Positions 43,146 to 52,808 of a DNA stretch of 64,000 nt are shown in pieces; position 1 is the first letter of the stretch; each line of letters begins with the position of its first letter. The notes under the pieces were generated by a model. That model searched no databases. It was given only the letters and a program-made list of their open reading frames with translations, and was not told where the DNA came from. The translations under genes and the position numbers were made by a program. The stretch lies in assembly GCF_039566955.1 (NCBI RefSeq), contig NZ_CP154796.1, forward strand, positions 124,001 to 188,000, in the 5' to 3' direction. This DNA is from Micromonospora sp. DSM 45708. GTDB lineage: Bacteria > Actinomycetota > Actinomycetes > Mycobacteriales > Micromonosporaceae.

Positions 43146-44774
43146 GTGCAGGACGCCGCCGACAGCCCCGCGCCGAACCTCGCCGACCGCCTCCGTCGGG
43201 CCGCCGCCGACCACGGCGACCGGGCCGCGCTCCACTGGCGCGACGCCACACTCACCTGGTCCGCGCTGGACGCCGCGGTCACCGCCACCGCCCGCGCGCT
43301 GCACGCCGCCGCGCCGCCGGCGGACCGGACGCCGCACCCGCCCCGGGTGGCGATCGCGTTCGGCAACACCCCCGACTTCGTGGTCACCTACCTGGCCGTG
43401 CTCCGCGCCGGCCTGGTCGCCGTGCCGGTCAACCCCGCGCTGACCGGCCGGGAGCTGCGGCACGTGCTCGCCGACTCCGGCGCCGCCATCCTGGTCGGCG
43501 CCGCCGACGTGACCGCCCGGGTGGACCCCGCCGACCTGCCCGCGCTGCGCGCGGTGCACACCACCCCGCCGGTCGCCGCCGACGACGCCCCGGCCCGGTT
43601 CCCGACGCGGGGCGGGGACGACCTGGCCGTACTGCTCTACACCTCGGGCACCGAGGGCCGGCCCAAGGGCGCGATGCTGTCGCACCGGGCGCTGGCCGCC
43701 AACCACGCCCAGACCGACCGGATCGAACCCCCGGTGGTCGGCCCCGACGACACCGTGCTGCTGGCGCTGCCGCTGTTCCACGCGTACGGGCTGAACTCCG
43801 GGCTCGGGGCGGTGCTGCACCACGGCGCCACCGGCGTGCTGGTCGACGAGCCCGGCCCGACCGGGGCGCTCGACGAGATCGCCCGGCACCGGGTCAGCGT
43901 GCTGCTCGGCGTACCGTCGATGTTCCTGACCTGGGCCGAAGCGGCAGGTGACCCGGCGTCGGCGCTGGCCGGCGTGCGGGTCGCGGTGTGCGGTGCGGCA
44001 CCACTGCCGCCGTCCGTCGGCGCGCGCTTCACCGAACTGACCGGGCACCCGGTGCACGTCGGCTACGGGCTCACCGAGACCGCGCCGGTGCTCACCTCCA
44101 CGCTTGTCGGCGGCGAGCCGAAGCCCGGCTCGATCGGTCGCCCGCTGCCCGGCGTCGCGCTGCGCCTGGTCGGGTCCGACGGCGACGAACTGTGGCGCGA
44201 CGGGGTGCCCGCCGCCGAGGCCGAGGACGACGGGATGGACCTCACCGACGACCCGACCGGCACCGACCCCGGGCAGATCGTGGTGCGCGGCGCGAACCTG
44301 TTCGCCGGCTACTGGCCGGACGGGCGGGGCGGGCCCGGCCCGGACGGCTGGTGGGCCACCGGCGACGTGGCGTACGCCGACGGCGACGGCGACCTGTTCC
44401 TGGTCGACCGGCTCGGCGAGCTGATCCTGGTCAACGGCTTCAACGTCTACCCGCACGAGGTCGAGTCGGTGCTCCGGGCACACCCCGGGGTGGCCGAGTC
44501 GGCGGTCCTGGGCGTGCCGCACCCGCGGACCGGCGAGACTGTGCGGGCGTACGTGGTGCGCACGGCCGGCTCGTCGGTGACGGCGGCGGACCTGCTCGCC
44601 CACTGCGCGCGTAACCTGGCCCGGTTCAAGTGCCCGACCGCCGTCGAGTTCGTCGACAGCCTGCCGTACTCGGCGATCGGGAAGGTCCGCAAGACCGAGC
44701 TGCGCCCGGCGCCCGTGGTGCCGTCGCCGGCACCGCCGACCGAGACCCGCACGGAGGTACCCGATGTCCAGTGA
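43146..44774 (+). CDS. AMP-dependent acyl-CoA synthetase/ligase
   Basis: 542 aa ANL-family enzyme. A3 LLYTSGTEGRPKGAMLSH, A5 VHVGYGLTETAPVL, A7 WWATGDVAYADGDGDLFLVDRLGELILVNGFNVYPHEVE, and A10 catalytic Lys in LPYSAIGKVRKTEL. Activates a carboxylate, probably a fatty acid, to its CoA thioester. The start is taken as GTG 43146 (CAGACT lies 8 nt upstream). Overlaps the glutaredoxin start by 11 bp. Confidence 0.9.
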   Translation: MQDAADSPAPNLADRLRRAAADHGDRAALHWRDATLTWSALDAAVTATARALHAAAPPADRTPHPPRVAIAFGNTPDFVVTYLAVLRAGLVAVPVNPALTGRELRHVLADSGAAILVGAADVTARVDPADLPALRAVHTTPPVAADDAPARFPTRGGDDLAVLLYTSGTEGRPKGAMLSHRALAANHAQTDRIEPPVVGPDDTVLLALPLFHAYGLNSGLGAVLHHGATGVLVDEPGPTGALDEIARHRVSVLLGVPSMFLTWAEAAGDPASALAGVRVAVCGAAPLPPSVGARFTELTGHPVHVGYGLTETAPVLTSTLVGGEPKPGSIGRPLPGVALRLVGSDGDELWRDGVPAAEAEDDGMDLTDDPTGTDPGQIVVRGANLFAGYWPDGRGGPGPDGWWATGDVAYADGDGDLFLVDRLGELILVNGFNVYPHEVESVLRAHPGVAESAVLGVPHPRTGETVRAYVVRTAGSSVTAADLLAHCARNLARFKCPTAVEFVDSLPYSAIGKVRKTELRPAPVVPSPAPPTETRTEVPDVQ

Positions 44775-45018
44775 CGCGAGGCTCATCCTGATCACCCGGC
44801 CCGGCTGCCACCTCTGCGAGGACGCGAAGGCCGCGCTCGACCGGGTGGTGGCGGTCACCGGCGACCGCTGGGTGGAGAAGGACGTGACCGGCGACGTCGA
44901 GCTGGAACGCGACTACGGCGACCGGCTGCCGGTGGTGCTGCTCGACGGCAAGGAGCACGGCTACTGGCGGGTCGAGGAGGACCGGCTGCTGCGGGACCTG
45001 ACCACCCCGCAACTGTGA
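44764..45018 (+). CDS. Glutaredoxin-family (DUF836-like) protein
   Basis: 84 aa thioredoxin fold with CxxC motif LITRPGCHLCEDAKAAL near residue 15 and cis-Pro in DRLPVVLLDGKEH. Short like mycobacterial Rv0508, in the same position before hemA. A dithiol redox partner; with no glutathione here it may use mycothiol or a reductase. Its start lies inside the ligase gene. Confidence 0.88.
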   Translation: MSSDARLILITRPGCHLCEDAKAALDRVVAVTGDRWVEKDVTGDVELERDYGDRLPVVLLDGKEHGYWRVEEDRLLRDLTTPQL

Positions 45019-45032
45019 ACTATGGTGCTCGG

Positions 45033-45683
45033 ATGACGGGTACGCGGCGCCACCTGGTGTGGGACTGGAACGGCACCCTGCTCGACGACCTCGACCTGGT
45101 GGTGCGCGCCACCAACGTCGCGTTCGCCAGCGCCGGCGGTCCGGCGGTCGGCGCGGACGAGCACCGGGTGCGGTTCCGCCGGCCGATCGTCGACTACTAC
45201 GCGGAGATGCTCGGCCGGGCGGTCGACGCCGAGGCGTTCGGCGTGCTCGACCGGGTCTTCCACGACGCGTACCGGGCCGGGCTGACCAGTTGCGCGCTGG
45301 CCGCCGACGCCACCGCCGCGATCGCCGCCTGGCCGGGCAGCCAGTCGCTGCTGTCCATGTGGTTCCACGACGAGCTGGTGCCCACCGTGCACACGTACGG
45401 GCTGACCCCGCACTTCCGCCGCGTCGACGGGCTGCGCGCCACGGTCGGCGGCGGGCCCAAGGCCGAGTGGCTGGAGAAGCACCTGGCCGAGCTGGGGCTG
45501 GCCGGCTCCGACGTGGTGCTGATCGGTGACTCGCTGGACGACGCCGACGCGGCCACCTCGGTCGGCGGCGCGGCCGTCCTCTACACCGGCGGCCTCTCCG
45601 ACCCGGCCCGGCTGCGCGCCAGCGGCCACCCGACCGCCGACACCCTCACCGAGGCGGTCACGCTGGCCCGTGCGCTGCCCTGA
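45033..45683 (+). CDS. HAD-superfamily hydrolase (phosphoglycolate phosphatase-like)
   Basis: 216 aa. Motif I is HLVWDWNGTLLDDLDLV, with nucleophile Asp and the second Asp replaced by Asn; motif II is SLLSMW; Lys is in GGPKAEWLEKHL; motif IV is VLIGDSLDDADAA. An alpha-helical C1 cap precedes motif II. The Asp-to-Asn change at the usual general acid is typical of a HAD subgroup and may alter activity. TATGGT (45021-45026) lies 6 nt before ATG 45033, with CTGACC 17 bp further upstream. Confidence 0.82.
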   Translation: MTGTRRHLVWDWNGTLLDDLDLVVRATNVAFASAGGPAVGADEHRVRFRRPIVDYYAEMLGRAVDAEAFGVLDRVFHDAYRAGLTSCALAADATAAIAAWPGSQSLLSMWFHDELVPTVHTYGLTPHFRRVDGLRATVGGGPKAEWLEKHLAELGLAGSDVVLIGDSLDDADAATSVGGAAVLYTGGLSDPARLRASGHPTADTLTEAVTLARALP

Positions 45684-45692
45684 GCCGGCGGG

Positions 45693-46424
45693 TCAGGCGC
45701 GGAGGTGGGCCAGGACGGCCAGCACCCGGCGGTGGTGGGTGGTGGCGTCCGGCGGCAGGTCGAGCTTGGTGAAGATGTTGCGGACGTGCTTCTCCACCGC
45801 GCCGTCGCTCACCACCAGGGCGCGGGCGATGGCGGTGTTGGAGCGGCCCTCGGCCATCAGCGCCAGCACCTCGCGCTCGCGCGGCGTCAGCGCCGCCAGC
45901 GGGTCGTCGCGCCGCCGCCGCACCAGCAGTTGGCTGATCACCTCCGGGTCGAGCACGGTGCCGCCGGCGGCCACCCGGGCCAGCCCGTCCAGGAACTCGT
46001 CGATCGCGGCCACCCGGTCCTTCAGCAGGTAGCCGATGCCGCCGCCGGCGCCGCCCGCGGTGTCCAGCAGGTCGTCGGCGTACGACACCTCGACGTACTG
46101 GGACAGCACCAGGACCGGCGTGCCCGGCACCCGGCGGCGGGCCTCCACCGCGGCGCGCAGCCCCTCGTCGGTGTGTGACGGCGGCATCCGCACGTCCACC
46201 ACCGAGATGTCCGGCCGGTGCGCCACCACGGCCTCGACCAGCGCGTCCCCGTCGCCGACGGCGGCCACCACCTGGTGCCCGAAGTCGGTCAGCAGCCGGA
46301 TCAGCCCCTCCCGGAGCAGTACGGCGTCGTCCGCGATCACCACCCGCATGGGTCCGGTGTCTACCACGTCGGGGTCCCACCGTGCGTCCTCGACCCGCTG
46401 TGGCGGGTCGTCGGGGGACGTCAC
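45693..46424 (-). CDS. NarL/LuxR-family response regulator
   Basis: 243 aa. Receiver from MRVVIADDAVLLREGL, with D in ISVVDVRMPPS, and a GerE HTH (LAALTPREREVLALMAEGRSNTAIARALVVSDGAVEKHVRNIFTKL). The GTG at 46424 overlaps the kinase stop by 4 bp. An ATG at 46349, right where the receiver begins, is the alternative start and would remove a 25-residue charged extension. Confidence 0.88.
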   Translation of the reverse strand: MTSPDDPPQRVEDARWDPDVVDTGPMRVVIADDAVLLREGLIRLLTDFGHQVVAAVGDGDALVEAVVAHRPDISVVDVRMPPSHTDEGLRAAVEARRRVPGTPVLVLSQYVEVSYADDLLDTAGGAGGGIGYLLKDRVAAIDEFLDGLARVAAGGTVLDPEVISQLLVRRRRDDPLAALTPREREVLALMAEGRSNTAIARALVVSDGAVEKHVRNIFTKLDLPPDATTHHRRVLAVLAHLRA

Positions 46425-47725
46425 CGGGGCAGCTCCGCGTGGATCCGGGTCGGCCCGCCGGCCGGACTGTCCACCTCCAGCGTGCCGCCGGCCGCCCGGA
46501 CCCGGTCGGCGATGCCGCTGAGCCCGTGCCCCTTGGCCAGGTGCGCGCCGCCCACCCCGTCGTCGGCGACGGTGATCTCCAGTCGGCCCACCTTCCGGGT
46601 CACCTCCACCCGGCAGGCGTCAGCCCGGCTGTGCTTCGCGACGTTGGTCAGCGCCTCGGCCACCACGAAGTACGCGGTGCTCTCCAGACCCGGGTCGAGC
46701 CGGCCGTCGGCGGTGCCCAGGTCGTCGTCGACGAGCAGCTCGGTCGGCGCCAGCGCCCGGGCGGCGAGCGCGGCGAGCGCGCTGGGCAGCCCCCGGTCGA
46801 CCAGGATCGGCGGCGCGATGCCCCGGGAGAGCGCGCGCAGCTCGTCGAGCGTCTCCCGGGTCTGGGCGACCGCCTCGTCCAGCGTGCGCCGGGCCGCCTC
46901 CGGGTCGGCGGCGAGCTGGTGGCGGGCCCGACCCAGGTCCATGGCGAGCCGGACCAGCCGCTGCTGCGGCCCGTCGTGGATGTCGCGCTCCAACCGGCGC
47001 AACGCGGACGCCTCGGCCGAGGCGGCGGCCCGCTTCTGTTCCTCCAGCGTGACGATCCGCTGCCGCATCTCGGCCACGCCGGTGAGCAGCGAGTACGCCA
47101 GCGCGGCCTGGATCCGGGCACAGGCCCGGGCCACCAGCGGGAGGGTGAACAGGGCGAACAGCCCGATCGCGGTGTTCAGCGCGATGCGTTCGCGGGCGCC
47201 GTCGCCCATGCCGAGGAGCTGGCTGAGGTCCTGGTCGTCCGGCCCACGCGGGATGGCGCCGTCGTACACGCCGTACAGCGAGCCGGCCAGCGCCAGCGCC
47301 CACCACACCAGCACCACCACGAACGTGGGCAGGGTCACCAGGAGCCGGAGGAACGCGTGCAGCAGGTCGAGCCAGGACTGTGGATCGCGGATCGGGGTGA
47401 AGATCCGACGCCATAGCCCCGCCCCGCGCTCGGGCGTCCGGTAGATCGGGCGGACCCGGGGCCGGCCGAGCACGCCGGGGAGCCGGAGCCGTTCCAGGTC
47501 GGCCAGCCCGCGCGCCGCGTAGAGCACGCCGGCCAGGATCGGCAGGCCGAGCGTGGTGACCAGCAGCCCGGCGGTGAGTGAGATCCCCGCCACGGCGAGC
47601 ACGAACCCGACCACCGCCAGCGGGAGGCTGAAGAGCACGTAGCCGGTGTCGCGGGCGAGCCGGCGGAGCAGACTCCGGACGGGTGACGAGGGAACGGGTG
47701 TGGTGGCCAACGGCGCGGCGGTCAT
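46421..47725 (-). CDS. DesK/NarX-type sensor histidine kinase
   Basis: 434 aa. Two N-terminal TMs (YVLFSLPLAVVGFVLAVAGISLTAGLLVTTLGLP) and two more in the middle (LLVTLPTFVVVLVWWALALAGSLYG, ALNTAIGLFALFTLPLVA), a coiled coil, HisKA_3 with phospho-His in LERDIHDGPQQRLV, and an ATPase domain (VAEALTNVAKHS, DDGVGGAHLAKGHGLSGIADRV). The signal is unknown. ATG 47725 has TAGCCT 6 nt upstream (leaderless type). Confidence 0.88.
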   Translation of the reverse strand: MTAAPLATTPVPSSPVRSLLRRLARDTGYVLFSLPLAVVGFVLAVAGISLTAGLLVTTLGLPILAGVLYAARGLADLERLRLPGVLGRPRVRPIYRTPERGAGLWRRIFTPIRDPQSWLDLLHAFLRLLVTLPTFVVVLVWWALALAGSLYGVYDGAIPRGPDDQDLSQLLGMGDGARERIALNTAIGLFALFTLPLVARACARIQAALAYSLLTGVAEMRQRIVTLEEQKRAAASAEASALRRLERDIHDGPQQRLVRLAMDLGRARHQLAADPEAARRTLDEAVAQTRETLDELRALSRGIAPPILVDRGLPSALAALAARALAPTELLVDDDLGTADGRLDPGLESTAYFVVAEALTNVAKHSRADACRVEVTRKVGRLEITVADDGVGGAHLAKGHGLSGIADRVRAAGGTLEVDSPAGGPTRIHAELPR

Positions 47726-47975
47726 GGTTCGAGGCTATGGGCCCGGTCCCGGCCGGCCCATCCCGTACGCAGGCCGGTCCGGGGTGGGGTTCTCCCTACC
47801 GGCACGTGAGAAGCGCCTCTCCAGGTCGCTCACGAAGCGTTACCGCACGCACGCGATTGGTCAGAGAAGTCGGGATTGAGCAATAATCGCCTCGCGCCGC
47901 CGAGGAGCGCGGTGATCGATCTTGTGGGAATGGAGGGGCAGGTGGAGCCGCATCGCGAGTCATCAAGATCGCGAT

Positions 47976-47993
47976 TTGTGCACGTCTTCACAA
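47976..47993. promoter_or_regulatory. Rex operator (ROP) upstream of rex-hemACDB
   Basis: TTGTGCACGTCTTCACAA, an 18-bp imperfect palindrome with TTGTG/CACAA ends, matching the TGTGAA...TTCACA Rex site. It overlaps the -35 of the predicted promoter. Confidence 0.8.
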
Positions 47994-48004
47994 GCGCCTA
48001 CTCT
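47976..48004 (+). promoter_or_regulatory. Promoter of the rex-hemACDB operon
   Basis: TTGTGC (-35, 47976-47981), 17-bp spacer, TACTCT (-10, 47999-48004). Start expected near 48011, giving a leader of about 100 nt to the rex ATG. Rex bound at 47976-47993 would cover the -35. Confidence 0.55.
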
Positions 48005-48112
48005 GTAGTTCCGACGCGCCCTGCTAGCACAGCCGGCAACATCGGTCGCCAGCGGGAGTCCCGAAACGGCCGGCCCCCGTCGCCGGTCGAGGATCGCACC
48101 GCACGGAGTCTC

Positions 48113-48883
48113 ATGAGTCAGCACCGTCCCCCTGGCGCGCCCGGCCGCACCGGTGCCGTACCGGCGCTTCCGGACCTGCCCGAGGCGACCGTGTCCCGGC
48201 TCCCGGAATACCTGCGCGCGCTGCACGCGCTCGCCGACGCCGACCACGAGACCGTGTCCAGCGAGGGCCTGGCCAGCGCCGTCGGCGTCAACTCCGCCAA
48301 GCTCCGCAAGGACCTCTCCCACCTCGGCTCGTACGGCACCCGCGGCGTCGGCTACGACGTCGCGTTGCTGATCGACCAGATCGAGTCGGTGCTCGGGCTC
48401 ACCCAGTGCCGGGCCGTCGCGCTGGTCGGCGTGGGTAATCTCGGTCACGCCCTGGCCGGCTACGACGGCTTCGCCAGCCGCGGGTTCCGGATCGCCGCGC
48501 TCCTCGACGCCGACCCGTCCCGCGTCGGCGAGCGGATAAACGGGCTGGTCGTCCGGCATGTCGACGAGCTGTCCCGGGTGGTCGCCGAGGAGTCGATCTC
48601 GATCGGCGTGATCGCCACCCCGGCGCCGGCCGCCCAGGCGGTCGCCGACGAGCTGGTCGCCGTCGGCGTGACGAGCATCCTCAACTTCGCGCCCTGCGTA
48701 CTCTCGGTCCCGGAAGGAGTCGACGTGCGCAAGGTCGACCTCGCGATCGAGCTGCAGATCCTGTCCTTCCACGAGCACCGCAAGGCGTCGCTGACCGCGC
48801 TGCCCGCCACCGGCGGGTCCGCGCTCACCGCCCTGCCCGGCGGGCTCGCTGCCACCGACACCCAGGAGGCGATCGGCACGTGA
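48113..48883 (+). CDS. rex: Redox-sensing transcriptional repressor Rex
   Basis: 256 aa. Winged helix (SRLPEYLRALHALADADHETVSSEGLASAVGVNSAKLRKDLSHLGSYGTRGVGYDV) and a Rossmann domain (VALVGVGNLGHALAGYDGF) that senses NADH/NAD+. It de-represses its targets when NADH is high. ATG 48113 with CGGAG 4-5 nt upstream. First gene of rex-hemA-C-D-B, an arrangement known from Streptomyces. Confidence 0.95.
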   Translation: MSQHRPPGAPGRTGAVPALPDLPEATVSRLPEYLRALHALADADHETVSSEGLASAVGVNSAKLRKDLSHLGSYGTRGVGYDVALLIDQIESVLGLTQCRAVALVGVGNLGHALAGYDGFASRGFRIAALLDADPSRVGERINGLVVRHVDELSRVVAEESISIGVIATPAPAAQAVADELVAVGVTSILNFAPCVLSVPEGVDVRKVDLAIELQILSFHEHRKASLTALPATGGSALTALPGGLAATDTQEAIGT

Positions 48884-50253
48884 AACTGCTCGTCGTCGGC
48901 GCGTCCTACCGCACCGCCCCGGTCGCCGTCCTGGAGCAACTGGCCGTCCCGCCCGCGGATCTCACCCGCACGCTGGACCGGCTGGTCGCCCAGCCGTACG
49001 TCGCCGAGGCCGTGCTGGTCTCCACCTGCAACCGGGTGGAGGTCTACGCCGCCGTCTCCGGCTTCCACGGTGGGCTCGGCGACATCTGCGCGGTCCTGGC
49101 CGAACAGGCCGACTGCCCGCCGGCGGCGCTCGCCCCGCACCTCTACGTGCACTACGACGCCGCCGCCGTGGACCACGTCTTCCGGGTCGCCGCCGGGCTG
49201 GACTCCATGGTGGTCGGCGAGGCGCAGATCCTCGGTCAGCTCCGCGACGCCTACCACTGCGCCGGCGGCGCCGACTCCGCCGGCCGGCTGCTGCACGAGC
49301 TGATGCAGCAGGCGCTGCGGGTCGGCAAGCGGGCCCACGCCGAGACCAACATCGACCGGGCCGGGCAGAGCGTGGTCACCGCCGCGCTCGACCTCGCCGC
49401 CGGCCTGCTCGACAGCGACCTGACCGGCCGACCCGCCATGGTGGTCGGCGCCGGGGCGATGGGTTCGCTGAGCGTGGCCACGCTGTCCCGGCAGGGCGCC
49501 GGCCCGCTCGCCGTCACCAACCGGGGGGCCGCCCGCGCGGTCCGGCTCGCCGAGTCGTACGGCGCCACCGCCGTGCCGATGGCCGAGCTGGTCGACGCGC
49601 TCTCCACGGTGGACATCGTGGTCGCCGCCACCGCCGCCGCCGAGCCGGTGCTCACCCGCGACGTGGTGACCCGGGCGCTGGCCCGCCGCGACGCCGACCG
49701 GGGCCCGCTGGTCCTGCTCGACCTGGCCGTCCCGCGCGACGTCGAGGCCGGCGTCGCCGAGCTGTCCGGCGTCGAGGTGATCGACATCGACCGGATGGCC
49801 ACCGTCCTCGCCGACGGGCCGGCCGCCGCCGACGCCGCCGAGGTGGGCCGCATCGTCGCCGGTGAGGTCGAGGCGTTCCTGACCTGGCTGCGCGGCGCCG
49901 ACGTGGCGCCCACCGTGGCCGCGCTGCGCGGCCGGGCCGACGACGTGGTCACCGCCGAGCTGCGCCGGCTCGGCCAGCGCCGCCCCGACCTCAGCGACGA
50001 CCAGCGCGCCGAGGTGGCCCGCACCGTGCACCGCGTCGTGCAGCGACTGCTGCACCAGCCGACCGTACGGGTCCGCCAGCTCGCCGCCGAGCCCGGCGGC
50101 GACCAGTACGCGGCCCTGCTGCGCGAGCTGTTCGACCTGGAAGTGCCGCAGACGTCCCCGGTCGACACCGTCCCCGACGTGGTCGCCACCGACACCGACG
50201 GCCGGCCGTCCTTCGACGCGTCCGACGTCCCGCCCACCGGAGGTGCGCGATGA
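48880..50253 (+). CDS. hemA: Glutamyl-tRNA reductase HemA
   Basis: 457 aa. First step of tetrapyrrole synthesis by the C5 route: Glu-tRNA to glutamate-1-semialdehyde with NADPH. Catalytic Cys in LVSTCNRVEVY (about residue 50), GLDSMVVGEAQILGQLRDAY, NADPH domain MVVGAGAMGSLSVATLSRQG, and a C-terminal dimerisation helix. The GTG overlaps the rex stop by 4 bp. hemL (GSA aminotransferase) is not in the window. Confidence 0.96.
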   Translation: MKLLVVGASYRTAPVAVLEQLAVPPADLTRTLDRLVAQPYVAEAVLVSTCNRVEVYAAVSGFHGGLGDICAVLAEQADCPPAALAPHLYVHYDAAAVDHVFRVAAGLDSMVVGEAQILGQLRDAYHCAGGADSAGRLLHELMQQALRVGKRAHAETNIDRAGQSVVTAALDLAAGLLDSDLTGRPAMVVGAGAMGSLSVATLSRQGAGPLAVTNRGAARAVRLAESYGATAVPMAELVDALSTVDIVVAATAAAEPVLTRDVVTRALARRDADRGPLVLLDLAVPRDVEAGVAELSGVEVIDIDRMATVLADGPAAADAAEVGRIVAGEVEAFLTWLRGADVAPTVAALRGRADDVVTAELRRLGQRRPDLSDDQRAEVARTVHRVVQRLLHQPTVRVRQLAAEPGGDQYAALLRELFDLEVPQTSPVDTVPDVVATDTDGRPSFDASDVPPTGGAR

Positions 50254-51218
50254 CCGCCCCCCTGCGCCTCGGCACCCGGGGCAGCGTCCTGGCGCTGGCC
50301 CAGTCCGGCCACGTCGCCGAGGCCCTCACCGCGGCCACCGGCCGCCGGGTCGAGCTGGTCGAGGTGGTGACCGCCGGGGACCGCTCCACCGCCCCGGTGC
50401 AGCGGCTCGGCGTCGGCGTCTTCGTCTCCGCGCTGCGGGACGCGCTGACCGCCGGCGAGATCGACTTCGCCGTCCACTCGTACAAGGACCTGCCCACCGC
50501 GGCGGCGCCCGGCCTGCACATCGCGGCCGTGCCGTCCCGGGAGGATCCACGCGACGCGCTGGTCGCCACCGGCGGCCGTACGCTCGCCGAGCTGCCGCCC
50601 GGCGCGCTGATCGGCACCGGTGCGCTGCGCCGGATCGCCCAGTTGCACGCGCTGGGCATGCAGTTCGAGGTCACCCCGATCCGGGGCAACATCGACACCC
50701 GGCTCGGCCGGGTGCTCGGCCCGGACGCCGACCTCGACGCCGTCGTGCTGGCCCGGGCCGGGCTCACCCGGATCGGCCGCACCGACGTCATCACCGAGAC
50801 GCTCGACCCGATGCTCATGCTGCCCGCGCCCGCCCAGGGCGCGCTGGCCGTCGAGTGCCGGGCCGACGACCACGACCTGGTCGAGCTGCTCGCGCTGCTC
50901 GATCACGCACCGTCCCGCGCCGCGGTCACCGCGGAACGGGCGCTGCTGGCCACCCTGGAGGCCGGGTGCAGCGCACCGGTGGCCGCCTACGGCGAACTCG
51001 CCGAGGGTGACACCGGTGAGGAGATCTACCTGCGCGGTGCGGTGATCAGCCCGGACGGTTCCCGTGACCTCCGACTGTCCCGCACCGGAACGCCCGCCGA
51101 CGCGGCGGAGATCGGCAAGGCACTCGCCGCCGAACTCCTCGAACTCGGCGCCGACTCGATCCTCGGCCAAGAAGGACACGCCGGCCCGGGGACCCAGCAA
51201 CTTGGGAGCACAGAATGA
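50250..51218 (+). CDS. hemC: Hydroxymethylbilane synthase (porphobilinogen deaminase) HemC
   Basis: 322 aa. Polymerises four porphobilinogens into hydroxymethylbilane on a dipyrromethane cofactor. LRLGTRGSVLALAQSG, FAVHSYKDLPT (catalytic Asp context), GTGALRRIAQLHALGMQFEVTPIRGNIDTRLGRV, and the cofactor Cys in LEAGCSAPVAAYG (about residue 240). The ATG overlaps the hemA stop, and its stop overlaps the hemD ATG. Confidence 0.96.
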   Translation: MTAPLRLGTRGSVLALAQSGHVAEALTAATGRRVELVEVVTAGDRSTAPVQRLGVGVFVSALRDALTAGEIDFAVHSYKDLPTAAAPGLHIAAVPSREDPRDALVATGGRTLAELPPGALIGTGALRRIAQLHALGMQFEVTPIRGNIDTRLGRVLGPDADLDAVVLARAGLTRIGRTDVITETLDPMLMLPAPAQGALAVECRADDHDLVELLALLDHAPSRAAVTAERALLATLEAGCSAPVAAYGELAEGDTGEEIYLRGAVISPDGSRDLRLSRTGTPADAAEIGKALAAELLELGADSILGQEGHAGPGTQQLGSTE

Positions 51219-52795
51219 CCCGCACCCGTAAGCCCGTAGGCCGGATCGCTTTCGTCGGGGCCGGCCCCGGCGACCCGGGCCTGCTGACCCGCCGGGCGCT
51301 CGACGCCCTGGTCGAGGCCGACCACGTGGTGTACGACCGGGGAGTCCCCGAGTCGCTGCTGACCCACGTCCGCGCCCAGGCCCGGCCCGACGCCGAGTTC
51401 AGCCCCGCCGAGGGCGTCCCCGGCGACGTGGCGAAGGTGCTGATCTCCGCGGCCCGCTCCGGGCAGAACGCCGTGCACCTGGTCGCCGGTGACCCGTTCG
51501 GCCACGACTCGGTGGTCAAGGAGGTGCAGGCGGTGGCCCGCACCGCCGCGCACTTCGAGGTGGTGCCGGGCGTCGGCCAGGCCGAGGGCGTCGCCACCTA
51601 CGCGGGCGTCCCGCTGCCCGGCGTACGCACCGCCGCCGACGTCGAGGACGTCACCACGCTGGACTTCGACGCGCTCGCCACCGCGGTGGGCCGGGGTTCG
51701 CTGGCGCTGGCCGTGGACGCCGGTGACCTGGCCGCCGTCCGGGACGGCCTGCTGGCCGCCGGCGTCGACGGCGCCACCGGGGTCGGGGTGACCGGCGACG
51801 GCACCGGCGAGACGCAGTACACCACCACGTCGACCGTGGAATCCTTCGTCGCGGCGGCGCTCGGCTTCACCGGCCGCGTCGTGCTCACCGTCGGCGCGGG
51901 CGTCACCGACCGCGACAAGCTGAGCTGGTGGGAGAACCGCCCGCTGTACGGCTGGAAGGTGCTGGTGCCCCGCACCAAGGAGCAGGCCGGCGCGATGAGC
52001 GCGCGGCTGCGCGCGTACGGGGCGATCCCGTGCGAGGTGCCGACCATCGCGGTCGAGCCGCCGCGCACCCCGGCCCAGATGGAGCGGGCGGTCAAGGGCC
52101 TGGTCGACGGCCGGTACGCCTGGGTGATCTTCACCTCCGTGAACGCGGTCCGGGCGGTCTGGGAGAAGTTCGGCGAGCACGGGCTGGACGCCCGGCACTT
52201 CGGCGGCGTCAAGATCGCCTGCATCGGCGAGGCGACCGCCGACGCGGTCCGCGCCTTCGGCATCCAGCCGGAGCTGGTCCCCGCCGGGGAGCAGTCCTCC
52301 GAGGGCCTGCTGGCCGAGTTCTCGCCGCACGACGAGATCCTCGACCCGGTCGGCCGGGTGCTGCTGCCGCGCGCCGACATCGCCACCGAGACGCTCGCGG
52401 CCGGGCTCACCGAGCGCGGCTGGGAGGTCGACGACGTGACCGCGTACCGCACCGTGCGCGCCGCGCCGCCGCCAGCCGAGATCCGCGACGCGATCAAGTC
52501 GGGCGGGTTCGACGCGGTGCTCTTCACCTCGTCCTCGACCGTCCGGAACCTGGTCGGCATCGCCGGGAAGCCGCACGCGCGTACCGTTGTTGCCGTCATC
52601 GGGCCCAAGACGGCGGAGACCGCGACGGAGTTCGGCCTGCGGGTCGACGTGCAGCCGCCGCACGCCTCGGTCCCCGACCTGGTGGAGGCGCTCGCCGCCT
52701 ACGCCGTCGAGCTGCGCGAGAAGCTCGCCGCCATGCCGGCGAAGCAGCGCCGCGGCTCGAAGGTGCAGGGCCCGACCGCCCTGAGGTTCCGCTGA
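51215..52795 (+). CDS. hemD: Fused uroporphyrinogen-III methyltransferase-like / uroporphyrinogen-III synthase (HemD)
   Basis: 526 aa in two domains. Residues about 1-235 resemble the SAM-dependent uroporphyrinogen-III methyltransferase fold ([55 protein letters not shown]), but the GDP-x-x-FGRGGEE loop and the PGVTSA motif are degraded. Residues about 250-505 are HemD ([58 protein letters not shown]), which closes and inverts ring D to give uroporphyrinogen III. The C-terminus is basic. Coupled to hemC by ATGA overlap. Confidence 0.92.
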   Translation: MTRTRKPVGRIAFVGAGPGDPGLLTRRALDALVEADHVVYDRGVPESLLTHVRAQARPDAEFSPAEGVPGDVAKVLISAARSGQNAVHLVAGDPFGHDSVVKEVQAVARTAAHFEVVPGVGQAEGVATYAGVPLPGVRTAADVEDVTTLDFDALATAVGRGSLALAVDAGDLAAVRDGLLAAGVDGATGVGVTGDGTGETQYTTTSTVESFVAAALGFTGRVVLTVGAGVTDRDKLSWWENRPLYGWKVLVPRTKEQAGAMSARLRAYGAIPCEVPTIAVEPPRTPAQMERAVKGLVDGRYAWVIFTSVNAVRAVWEKFGEHGLDARHFGGVKIACIGEATADAVRAFGIQPELVPAGEQSSEGLLAEFSPHDEILDPVGRVLLPRADIATETLAAGLTERGWEVDDVTAYRTVRAAPPPAEIRDAIKSGGFDAVLFTSSSTVRNLVGIAGKPHARTVVAVIGPKTAETATEFGLRVDVQPPHASVPDLVEALAAYAVELREKLAAMPAKQRRGSKVQGPTALRFR

Positions 52796-52808
52796 CAGGA
52801 GGCCCCTC

